The position numbers were made by a program, and so were the translations under genes. DNA of 64,000 nucleotides, taken from assembly GCA_017307505.1 (NCBI GenBank), contig JAFKEE010000018.1, forward strand, positions 246,737-310,736. Reading direction: 5' to 3'. The first letter of the stretch is position 1; each line of letters starts with the position of its first letter. This document shows, one piece after another, positions 17,829 through 24,912 of this stretch. The notes beneath the pieces are model-generated. The model ran no database searches and had not been told where the DNA came from. It saw nothing but the letters and a program-made list of their open reading frames with translations. This DNA is from Acidobacteriota bacterium (GTDB lineage: Bacteria > Acidobacteriota > Terriglobia > Bryobacterales > Bryobacteraceae).

Positions 17829-18599
17829 ATGAGCCTGCGAGATAAAGTCATTCCGGTTACCGGCGCGGGCCGGGGCATTGGCGAAGGCCTGTCGCGCGAC
17901 CTCGGCGCGCAAGGCGCCCGCATCGGCGTCCACTACCTGAACGAAGACTCCGCGGCCCAGGCCACCTGCCAGGCCATCCGCGCCGCCGGTGGCCAGGCGG
18001 AACCCTTCCAGGCCGACCTCTCCTCCGTTCCAGCCTGCCTCGACCTCGTCCAGCGCACTGCCGCCCACTTTGGCCGGCTCGATGTCCTGATCAACAATGC
18101 CGGACTCGACCCCGGGCTGATGGACCTGTTCGATATCACCGAAGAGCGCTTCGACCAGGTCATGAACGTGAACCTCAAGGGCGTCTTCTTCTGCGCCCAG
18201 GCCGCGGCACGGCAGATGCTACGCCAGGGCGGACCCGGCCGCATCATCAGCATCAGCTCCATTCATGCCCGGGTCACGCTCGCCGGACGCAGCGCCTACG
18301 TCTCTTCCAAAGGCGGAGTCGAAGCCATGACCAGGGCGCTGGCCATGGACCTCGCGTCGCACGGGATCACTGTAAATGCCATCGCGCCGGGCTTCATTGA
18401 AGTGGAGCGCAGCATCCACGTCATCCCCGGCTATGACCGGCAGGCGGTCGGCCAGTCTCTACCCATCGGCCGCGTGGGCCTGCCTTCCGACATCAGCGCC
18501 CTAGCCTCGTTTCTGGCGTCCGACGAGTCCAGCTTTATCACCGGCCAGGTGATTGTCTCCGACGGCGGCACCACCACCCGTATGAACTTCCGGATTTAG
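17829..18599 (+). CDS. Short-chain dehydrogenase/reductase
   Basis: 256 residues from ATG 17829, a classic single-domain SDR. The NAD(P) motif TGAGRGIG is at residues 11-18, INNAG at about 87-91, and the catalytic Ser-Tyr-Lys triad appears as ISISS and AYVSSK. The C-terminal part shows VNAIAPGFIEVERS and ITGQVIVSDGGTT, typical of FabG-like and glucose-1-dehydrogenase-like enzymes. Substrate unknown. It starts 65 bp after gtrA on the same strand and ends three bases before the convergent permease gene. Confidence 0.92.
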   Translation: MSLRDKVIPVTGAGRGIGEGLSRDLGAQGARIGVHYLNEDSAAQATCQAIRAAGGQAEPFQADLSSVPACLDLVQRTAAHFGRLDVLINNAGLDPGLMDLFDITEERFDQVMNVNLKGVFFCAQAAARQMLRQGGPGRIISISSIHARVTLAGRSAYVSSKGGVEAMTRALAMDLASHGITVNAIAPGFIEVERSIHVIPGYDRQAVGQSLPIGRVGLPSDISALASFLASDESSFITGQVIVSDGGTTTRMNFRI

Positions 18600-18602
18600 G
18601 CG

Positions 18603-21191
18603 TCAGTCCTCGCGCAGCGACTTCATCGGATCGAGTTGTGCCGCGCGCCGCGCCGGTCCCAGGCAGGCCAGCAGCGAGATCAGCACCAGCAGCGCCGGCA
18701 CCGAAGTATAAGCCCATGGATCGAAGGTCCTGATCGCAAAGACGGACGACGCGGCCAGTTTCGACAGTGCCAGGCAGACCGGCAGCCCCACCAGCAGGCC
18801 CCCGGCGATGAATCGTCCCGCTTCGGAAAGTGTTCGCGTCATCACCTGGCGCGGAGAGGCGCCCAGCGCGACGTGGATCCCAAACTCCTTGCGGCGCTGC
18901 ATCACCGCATAGTTCACCACCCCGTACAATCCGACGCCCGTCAGTAGCAGGGCCAGTAACCCGAGGACGCCGGCCACCGCCGCTGCGGCCTGGAACGGGA
19001 AGCGCTGCAGGGAGGCGACCTGGCGCAGGCTCGCCGGTTCGCAGCCCACGGGGGTCTGCGCAGTCTCGGCGCAGGCGGTGCGCAACGCAGCCGCCGCCGC
19101 GACAGGATTGCCATTCACGCGGACCATGACGGAGGAGACACCCCGGGCCCCCGCGCTTGCGGGCAGGTAGACAGCCGTCGGGTCGGCCCCCTCGAAGATC
19201 CAGCCGCTTACCACATTCGGGACGACGCCGATTACTTCATAGTGGCCGGCCGTCGTTGAATCCTCGCCTGGCTCGGCGGTCAGTTCCAGGCCCTTGCCGA
19301 TGGCGGTGGGCGCATCGGGCCACAACTTCCGTGCCGTGGCCGTGCTGATCACTGTGACCCGGGCACTGGTCTCCGCTTCATTTCGCGTGAAGCCGCGTCC
19401 TTCAAGCAGAGGTACGGCCAGTGTCTCGAAGTAGCGGTGGTCCACCTGATTGAACGCGACCGTTGTCGCTTTGCCATCGAGTCTCGCTGCGTGTAGATTC
19501 AGCCGGCCATACAGGGGAACGCGGCTGACAGCAGAGATCGCCGCGACGGAGTCGAGCCGGCTCAACCGGTCGACGAGCCCGGGTGAGAGTTGGTCAACCT
19601 TGAGGTCCAGGACGTGGTCGAGGTCGTAGCCTGTCGCGACCGAATCGAGTTGGCGAATGTTCCGGATCAGCACGCCGGCCAGGATCAGCAGCACCAGTGA
19701 GGCCGCGATCTGACCTCCGATCAGGAGTCCGCGTAAGCGCCTGGGCCGGACGCGCCCTTCCCGCTTGGTCGAGGCGGTCAGGCTGGGCGTCGTCGACTCC
19801 ACTGCGGGCAGAAGCCCGAAAGTGATTCCGGCAACAAGGCCTAATACGGCTGTGTACGCAAACACGCGCCAATCCATCGTCACCGGGAGCAGGGTGATTC
19901 CGAGGCCCATCATGCTGGAGAAGAGATAGTCCTGCACCTGCTGGATTCCGAGGGCCGCCAGGGCGATTGCGGCGAGCGCCCCCAGAATGCCGATCACGGC
20001 GCTCTCGGTGAGCAGTTGGCGGATGATTCGCCAGCGGGACGCTCCCAGGGAAAGGCGCATCGCGATCTCCTGAGTCCGAGAGGCAGCCCGGGCCAGATGC
20101 AGGTTGGCCAGGTTGGCACAGGCGATGAGCAGGACGATCAGAAACGCCGCGAAAACGAGCCCGCACGCCGCGGAAACTTCCTCGTTTCGCGTAAAAAGGG
20201 ACGGGCGCGGCTCGATTTCGACCGCCGCGATACGCTCTTCGTCCCGCCGGTCCAGATGAGAAGCAACACTCAATAAGGCGGATTGTGCTTGTGCCAGCGA
20301 GATGCCCGGCCGCAGGAAGCCGGATATGAAGAACCGCGGTTCCGGTGAGCCGGGTTCGCGCGGGCGGAGGAGGAGGAAGTTGCCGGTCGATGTCCAGAAT
20401 TCAGGAACGACGGGTTCGGTCCCGGTGAACTCCGGCGCCATCACTCCGGCAATCGTATAGGCGGTGGAGCGGATGCGCAGGGTTTGGCCAATGACATTCG
20501 GATCGGCCGCGAAGAGCTTGCGCCAGCCGGAGTCGCTCAGCACCACCAGCGGCAGCCGGTCCTCGTTGATTCCAAAGGTCCGGCCCAGGCGCGCACGGCC
20601 GCCCATGACCTGGAAGTAGTCCGCGGAAACGGTCGAAACCAGCACCTGGCGCTGCACTGGCTTCAGCATTAACACCTGGAATGTACTGTATGAGTAGAGT
20701 GACTCGACCTGATTGGAGGCCCCGCTTGCCAGCAGGCGCATCTCCGGCACGGTCCAACTGGAAATCCGCCGGGCTTCGGCGTTGCGGGCGTTCAGGTCGA
20801 AGTGCCGCTCCGCGCTGGGCACGGGGAGCGGCTTCACGAAGAAACTGTTGAACAGGGTGAACAGGACGCTGTTCGCGCCGATGGCCAGCGCCAGGATGGT
20901 GATGGACGCGGCAAAGAAGCCGGGACTTTTGCGCAATCCACGGACGGCATACCGCACATCTGACCGCAATTCGTCCAGCACCCGGTAGCCGAGTGCGGCC
21001 CGGCATTCTTCCTGGTAATGACCGGCGGCTCCGAACTCGAGCCGGGCGCGGCGCTCCGCTTCTGCCTGGGTGGCTCCCTGGGCGACAAGGTGGGCAATAC
21101 GGGCTTCGCGGTGGAACTCGAGTTCCTCCTGCATGTCCGCCTCGATGGAGCGGCGGCGGAAGAGCCGCATAAACCAGTTCGTACTGATCAT
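18603..21191 (-). CDS. ADOP-family FtsX-type permease (acidobacterial duplicated orphan permease)
   Basis: 862 residues. The first 60 residues (FRRRSIEADMQEELEFHREA, then TQAEAERRARLEFGAAGHYQ) form the short cytoplasmic domain typical of ADOP proteins. Two MacB_PCD/FtsX halves follow, each with a first transmembrane segment, a large periplasmic domain and three more segments: one set around residues 95-115 and 360-470, the other from about 500 and 735-850. No ATPase is encoded beside it, hence 'orphan'. Known relatives such as MacB move or shear periplasmic substrates; ADOP function is unproven. The start overlaps the padR stop by four bases, so padR-ADOP is one unit. Confidence 0.93.
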   Translation of the reverse strand: MISTNWFMRLFRRRSIEADMQEELEFHREARIAHLVAQGATQAEAERRARLEFGAAGHYQEECRAALGYRVLDELRSDVRYAVRGLRKSPGFFAASITILALAIGANSVLFTLFNSFFVKPLPVPSAERHFDLNARNAEARRISSWTVPEMRLLASGASNQVESLYSYSTFQVLMLKPVQRQVLVSTVSADYFQVMGGRARLGRTFGINEDRLPLVVLSDSGWRKLFAADPNVIGQTLRIRSTAYTIAGVMAPEFTGTEPVVPEFWTSTGNFLLLRPREPGSPEPRFFISGFLRPGISLAQAQSALLSVASHLDRRDEERIAAVEIEPRPSLFTRNEEVSAACGLVFAAFLIVLLIACANLANLHLARAASRTQEIAMRLSLGASRWRIIRQLLTESAVIGILGALAAIALAALGIQQVQDYLFSSMMGLGITLLPVTMDWRVFAYTAVLGLVAGITFGLLPAVESTTPSLTASTKREGRVRPRRLRGLLIGGQIAASLVLLILAGVLIRNIRQLDSVATGYDLDHVLDLKVDQLSPGLVDRLSRLDSVAAISAVSRVPLYGRLNLHAARLDGKATTVAFNQVDHRYFETLAVPLLEGRGFTRNEAETSARVTVISTATARKLWPDAPTAIGKGLELTAEPGEDSTTAGHYEVIGVVPNVVSGWIFEGADPTAVYLPASAGARGVSSVMVRVNGNPVAAAAALRTACAETAQTPVGCEPASLRQVASLQRFPFQAAAAVAGVLGLLALLLTGVGLYGVVNYAVMQRRKEFGIHVALGASPRQVMTRTLSEAGRFIAGGLLVGLPVCLALSKLAASSVFAIRTFDPWAYTSVPALLVLISLLACLGPARRAAQLDPMKSLRED

Positions 21192-21529
21192 TGGCCGCTC
21201 GCTTTGGCGGCAAGGGCCAGGTTCATGCCCTCGACGAGCCGGTCCCAGGCCGTAAGTTCTTCGCGGAGTTGGGCTTCGCCAGCTGCGGTGAGGGTATAGA
21301 ACTTGGCGCGCCGCCTATTTTCCGACTGGCCCCACTCAGATTGGATCAGCCCTTTTGTTTCCAGGCGATAGAGGGCCGGGTAGAGGGCGCCCTGCTCGAT
21401 CAGGAGGTTGCCTCCGGAAGTCTGCTCGATTCGCAACAGGATTCCATAGCCGTGCTGCGGGCCGAGCGAGATGGCTTTGAGAACGAGTAAGTCCAGTGTT
21501 CCTGGGAGGATGGAGGCGGGGGCTGGCAT
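21188..21529 (-). CDS. PadR-family transcriptional regulator
   Basis: 113 residues. The winged helix is clear: LPGTLDLLVLKAISLGPQHG, YGILLRIEQTSG, EQGALYPALYRLETKGLI and the wing ENRRRAKFYTLTAAGEAQL. PadR proteins repress neighbouring genes and in Acidobacteria usually accompany ADOP permeases. The stop overlaps the permease start (ATGA). A near-consensus promoter with a 12-bp direct repeat lies directly upstream, so autoregulation is likely. Confidence 0.93.
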   Translation of the reverse strand: MPAPASILPGTLDLLVLKAISLGPQHGYGILLRIEQTSGGNLLIEQGALYPALYRLETKGLIQSEWGQSENRRRAKFYTLTAAGEAQLREELTAWDRLVEGMNLALAAKASGQ

Positions 21530-21534
21530 GGCTT

Positions 21535-21575
21535 CTCTCCTAAGCTACTTAATGGTAGCCGGGCTCTCCTAAGCT
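21535..21575 (-). repeat. 12-bp direct repeat in padR control region
   Basis: AGCTTAGGAGAG (minus strand) occurs exactly at 21575-21564 and again at 21546-21535, 29 bp apart. The first copy lies in the promoter spacer and the second contains the Shine-Dalgarno sequence. An 11-bp inverted repeat, CATGGCTTCTC (21527-21537) and GAGAAGCCATG (21582-21592), encloses the whole region. Confidence 0.65.
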
Positions 21576-21580
21576 GTCAA
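21552..21580 (-). promoter_or_regulatory. Promoter of padR-ADOP
   Basis: On the minus strand TTGACA (21580-21575), a 17-bp spacer and TACCAT (21557-21552) form a near-consensus sigma-70 promoter. The predicted start near 21545 leaves a short leader containing TTAGGAGAG before the ATG at 21529. Confidence 0.7.
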
Positions 21581-21603
21581 GGAGAAGCCATGCCGTCGGA
21601 GCG

Positions 21604-21990
21604 TCAGGCGTGGACGCTGGTCTGGAACAAAGCCTGGAACGTGTGCCGGACGCTATAGGCTGTCAGCATCCAGAGAATGGTCACCACGATGGCCATCCCC
21701 AAGCCGGCCGGGGCCATAAATACATGGAACAAAACGATATTCACAATCACTGGTGCCAGCAGAGTGAGCGCCAGTGGAACGTACCGGTTCGCCAGCAACA
21801 GGACACCAGTTCCCAGTTGCAAGGCAAAGACGACCGCCATGTAGTGGGAAGCCATCAGGGCGGTCACGAACTGCAGCGCCAGTCCCTCAGGCATCGCCTG
21901 CATCGGCAGGAAGTGCAGGAATCCATTGAGTCCAAAGACCGTGAAGATGAGCCCCAGAAGGGTTCGGGCAGCGGTGAAGGTGAGTTTCAT
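21604..21990 (-). CDS. DoxX-like membrane protein
   Basis: 128 residues from ATG 21990, which has AAAGGG six bases upstream. Four transmembrane segments: AARTLLGLIFTVFGLNGFLH, ALMASHYMAVVFALQLGTGV, PLALTLLAPVIVNIVLFHVF and GMAIVVTILWMLTAYSVRHT. The N-terminal LGLIFTVFGLNGFLHFLP is a DoxX/DoxD-like signature. The family is linked loosely to redox balance, but most members are uncharacterised. It diverges from a TetR regulator across a 116-bp region with repeated ACAnnTGT sites, so TetR control is probable. Confidence 0.82.
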   Translation of the reverse strand: MKLTFTAARTLLGLIFTVFGLNGFLHFLPMQAMPEGLALQFVTALMASHYMAVVFALQLGTGVLLLANRYVPLALTLLAPVIVNIVLFHVFMAPAGLGMAIVVTILWMLTAYSVRHTFQALFQTSVHA

Positions 21991-22006
21991 GGGTAACCCT
22001 TTCACG

Positions 22007-22075
22007 ACATCTGATGGTTAAACAACATTTGTCGATTCAGGAATAACCAACATGTGTCGTTTAAACAACAGATGT
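22007..22075. promoter_or_regulatory. Operator cluster between doxX-like and tetR genes
   Basis: AACANNTGT occurs three times: AACATTTGT (22024-22032), AACATGTGT (22049-22057) and AACAGATGT (22067-22075). Each contains the palindrome ACA-NN-TGT. A diverged copy, ACATCTGA, lies at 22007-22014. The 10-mer TTAAACAACA is also repeated (22018-22027 and 22061-22070). The array lies between divergent starts, which fits binding by the TetR protein. Confidence 0.6.
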
Positions 22076-22106
22076 TCCGGCGTCTGGTATTCTGAAGGCA
22101 GTTGCC

Positions 22107-22697
22107 ATGACGCACGAAACCGAATCGAGCCTGGACCGCCGGAGCCGCCGGAGCCGCAAAATGCTGCAGACGGCCCTGGACAAGTTGCTGCAAAATAAGG
22201 ATTTTGAGCAGATCACGGTACAGGACATAGCGGATGAGGCGGAGCTGAACCGGGCCACGTTCTACGACCACTTCGGCGACAAATACTGCCTGTTGGAAAG
22301 CCTGGTTGGGGACCGGTTCCAGGAACTGCTGGCCGAACGCCATGTGCGGTTTGACAACACCTGTTCCACGGCGCTAGAGGCCATGGTCCTGGCGGTGAAC
22401 GATTACCTGACGAAGTTGCAGGGATCCGATGGCAAGCGCCCGCTGGAACCACACACAGAACGGGCGATTATCGCGGTGGTCCGCCGTATCTTATTGGATG
22501 GGTTGAGGAAACACCAGCCATCAGAAGAAGCGCCGACCGAGATGATCGCGGCCGCGGCGAGTTGGGCGCTCTACGGCATGGTGAAGGAATCGAGGCGTAT
22601 GGCCGACGGCGGTAAGCCCGAAGAGATGGCCGACACCGTGGCGATCCTGCTGACCCCGATGCTGCGGCTGATTTACGATCCGGATACAGAGGATTGA
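22107..22697 (+). CDS. TetR-family transcriptional regulator
   Basis: 196 residues. The N-terminal DNA-binding domain is clear: RSRKMLQTALDKLLQNKDFE, ITVQDIADEAELNRATFYDH and FGDKYCLLESLVGD. The C-terminal half is helical, as expected for a TetR ligand domain, and ends DPDTED. It lies divergent from a DoxX-like membrane protein, with several symmetric ACAnnTGT sites between them. Its 3' end comes within seven bases of the 3' end of an unusual tRNA gene on the other strand. Confidence 0.93.
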   Translation: MTHETESSLDRRSRRSRKMLQTALDKLLQNKDFEQITVQDIADEAELNRATFYDHFGDKYCLLESLVGDRFQELLAERHVRFDNTCSTALEAMVLAVNDYLTKLQGSDGKRPLEPHTERAIIAVVRRILLDGLRKHQPSEEAPTEMIAAAASWALYGMVKESRRMADGGKPEEMADTVAILLTPMLRLIYDPDTED

Positions 22698-22703
22698 GCA
22701 GGA

Positions 22704-22797
22704 TGGAGACCGGTCTCGGAATCGAACCGAGCGGCAACCCGTTCGGGATGCCCGGCGGGTTTGCAGCCCGCGAGGAGCCCAGCCCCTTCTACCGGCC
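22704..22797 (-). tRNA. Type II tRNA, anticodon GCA (Cys identity), long variable arm
   Basis: 94 nt including an encoded CCA (22706-22704). Acceptor stem GGCCGGT (22797-22791) pairs with ACCGGTC (22714-22708), one G-U pair, with U73 at 22707, the cysteine discriminator. The D arm is AGGGG-CTGGG-CTCCT, preceded by a 3-nt linker AGA, so the near-universal U8 is missing. Anticodon arm GCGGG-CTGCAAA-CCCGC gives anticodon GCA (22764-22762). The variable region is 23 nt and can fold (CGG/CCG outer, CCC/GGG inner, GAAC loop). The T arm CTCGG-TTCGATT-CCGAG is perfect. Normal bacterial tRNA-Cys is type I, about 74 nt; a long arm and a non-U8 core recall tRNA-Sec, whose usual anticodon is UCA. It is probably a minor Cys or Sec-like tRNA. 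Confidence 0.82.
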
Positions 22798-22860
22798 ACT
22801 CGAGGGAGGGAAGCTACCCTCATTGGATGGGATGGTACCCTATAAGTTTCTACTCCTGAC

Positions 22861-23904
22861 ATGCCGCTGATGGGATCTTTGTATGGCCGCTGGATGAGCC
22901 AGTGGGAAGAACGCCTCTGTTTTGCCGCGACCAATCGCGTGGTCCGGCCATTCGAATGGGGGCTCGATTGGTCCCAACGCTGGCCCATTGCGGACCGGGT
23001 GCATCAGAACGGCGATTCGCCGCTGGAGTACCTGAAGAAGATCAACCGGGCGGCGATCGAGCACAGCGACGACTTCTTCCGCCATCGCACTCCGAGCGAC
23101 TACCACCTGAGCGGCAACTTGTTGCGCTTCAGTTCGTGCGTTCAGACGCGCTATCCGGAGAACAATGTGGTGCACGGACAGTGGTTTCCGGGGAAGAATC
23201 CCAAGAAGGCCGTGCTGGTGCTGCCGCACTGGAACGCTCCGCACGACGCCCACAATGCACTGGCCCGCGGGTTCCAGAAGTTTGGCGCGAGTGCACTGCG
23301 GCTGAGCCTGCCGTATCACGACTACCGGATGCCGGCCGAGTTGCAGCGGGCCGATTACGCCGTGAGTTCCAACGTCGGCCGGACCATCGATGCGACGAGG
23401 CAAGCCGTGCTGGATATCCGCTGTGCGGCGGACTGGCTGGAATCGCAGGGGGTTGAGAAGATCGCGATTGTCGGTACGAGCCTCGGGTCCTGCTATGCCT
23501 TCCTGGCCAGCGCCCACGATTCACGCTTCCGCGTGAACGCGTTCAACCACTGCTCGACTTACTTCGCCGACGTGGTCTGGACTGGCTTGTCCACGATCCA
23601 CGTCAAGCAGGGTCTGGAAGGCCAGGTGGACCGGGAGACGCTGCGCGAACTCTGGCTCGCGATCAGTCCGACGGTCTACTTCGACAAGTTCAAGGCGCAG
23701 AAGAACAAGTCGCTGTTCCTCTACGCCAAGTACGACACGACGTTTCTGCCGGAGCTCTCGAAGGAAACAATCCAGATGTGCGATGCGTACGGGCTGGACT
23801 TCAAGAAAGTCGTGTTGCCGTGCGGGCACTATACGCTGGGCGAGTCGCCGTTCAAGTTCATTGACGGGTATCAGTTGATCAGTTTCGTTCTGAAGAACCT
23901 GTAG
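22861..23904 (+). CDS. Alpha/beta-hydrolase (abhydrolase_18-like)
   Basis: 347 residues. The nucleophile elbow IVGTSLGSCYAF (about 203-214) gives Ser in GxSxG. The acid is probably in FLYAKYDTTFLPEL and the His in PCGHYTLGESPFK. The N-terminal 90 residues are specific to this family (ERLCFAATNRVVRPFEWGLD). The fold resembles the DUF2048/abhydrolase_18 group, whose substrates are unknown. No signal peptide. The start is not well fixed, since no Shine-Dalgarno is seen before 22861; ATG 22870 is possible. Upstream is the tRNA gene on the opposite strand. Confidence 0.8.
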   Translation: MPLMGSLYGRWMSQWEERLCFAATNRVVRPFEWGLDWSQRWPIADRVHQNGDSPLEYLKKINRAAIEHSDDFFRHRTPSDYHLSGNLLRFSSCVQTRYPENNVVHGQWFPGKNPKKAVLVLPHWNAPHDAHNALARGFQKFGASALRLSLPYHDYRMPAELQRADYAVSSNVGRTIDATRQAVLDIRCAADWLESQGVEKIAIVGTSLGSCYAFLASAHDSRFRVNAFNHCSTYFADVVWTGLSTIHVKQGLEGQVDRETLRELWLAISPTVYFDKFKAQKNKSLFLYAKYDTTFLPELSKETIQMCDAYGLDFKKVVLPCGHYTLGESPFKFIDGYQLISFVLKNL

Positions 23905-23912
23905 CCGACTCA

Positions 23913-24872
23913 CTAGTCCATGATGCCGTGGATCTTCATGGCCACCAGGTCGTCGATGGAGGCTTTGCGGATGCCGCGATCCTGGACTTTGCGGATGAAT
24001 TCGGGGCTGACGCCGTGGATGCGCATGGCTACGAGCTGATCGATGCCGGGGTGGCCGTAGCCCAGGTCGGAAACCTGTTTCATGAACTCGGGGGTGACAC
24101 CGTGGATGCGCATGGCGACCATCTGATCCAGCGACACAGAGTTGTAGCCCTGCTTCTTCAGGTCCCGGGCAAACTCCGGCGTCACGCCATGAATGCGGAG
24201 GGCGACTAGATTGTCGGGTTTGGGGTCGTAGCCCATGTCCTTCAAGCTCTTCGCGAACTCGGCGGTGACGCCGTGGATGCGCATGGCCACAAGGTTGTCT
24301 CCGGAGAGATTGCTGGTGCCAAGGGTCTTCATTTCCCGCACATACTGGCCGGTCACATTGTGGATGCGGAGGGCGAGCAGCATGTCCTTGTTCCGGATCT
24401 GGACGCCTTCGCTCTTCAGCTCCTTCACATAAGCCGTGGAGACGTCGTGAAGAGCCATGGCGAAGACGAGGTCATCCGAGAGTCCGTCGAAGCCGAGAGA
24501 GCGCATGTTCTGGAGAAAGGCGGGGTTCTGGGTGAAAGTGAACGAGCCGCCGCCGGTGCCGGCCTGCAGGGTGCCGGAGCACTCGATGCGCCCGGCTTCG
24601 CGGGCGATGGCAAAGCGGACCGGGCTGGAGGCAGCCTTGAGCTGGGCGGCCGTGAGTCCGGTGAGCTGGTTCAGCTTCCACGAGTTGGAGCTGTTCATGT
24701 TGCTGTGCTCGGTCCGGCGAAAGAGCATCAGCTCCACTTCATCGGCCTGATTGGAGGGGCTGATGGCCCAGCCGCCCTGGATGGTGGAGGCGGCAGGCGC
24801 CTTCTGAAGCAGCCCCGCGCAGAGGAGCGCGGCTGTGAGCACACTGGTAGCCAGTGCTTTCCTGAGAGTCAT
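23913..24872 (-). CDS. Secreted protein with 28-29-residue tandem repeats
   Basis: 319 residues. A signal peptide (TSVLTAALLCAGLLQKAPA) is followed by a beta-rich region of about 90 residues and then about seven tandem repeats of 28-29 residues. The consensus is DQLVAMRIHGVTPEF followed by about 5 residues, then LGY and a short linker. The same repeat forms the C-terminal part of the M56 peptidase encoded 40 bp upstream on the same strand, so the two genes are related by domain duplication and are probably cotranscribed with blaI. Function is unknown; a periplasmic partner or decoy of the membrane peptidase is an inference. Confidence 0.75.
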   Translation of the reverse strand: MTLRKALATSVLTAALLCAGLLQKAPAASTIQGGWAISPSNQADEVELMLFRRTEHSNMNSSNSWKLNQLTGLTAAQLKAASSPVRFAIAREAGRIECSGTLQAGTGGGSFTFTQNPAFLQNMRSLGFDGLSDDLVFAMALHDVSTAYVKELKSEGVQIRNKDMLLALRIHNVTGQYVREMKTLGTSNLSGDNLVAMRIHGVTAEFAKSLKDMGYDPKPDNLVALRIHGVTPEFARDLKKQGYNSVSLDQMVAMRIHGVTPEFMKQVSDLGYGHPGIDQLVAMRIHGVSPEFIRKVQDRGIRKASIDDLVAMKIHGIMD

Positions 24873-24912
24873 TGCGTTGTCCTTTCCGTGACCGGAGTTT
24901 CTGAGCGGGCCG

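Noticed and set aside
22704-22797. Standard tRNA-Sec(UCA) reading of the tRNA
   Set aside because: The anticodon loop CTGCAAA reads GCA, the discriminator is U and the acceptor has 7, not 8, pairs; no other triplet in the loop could serve.
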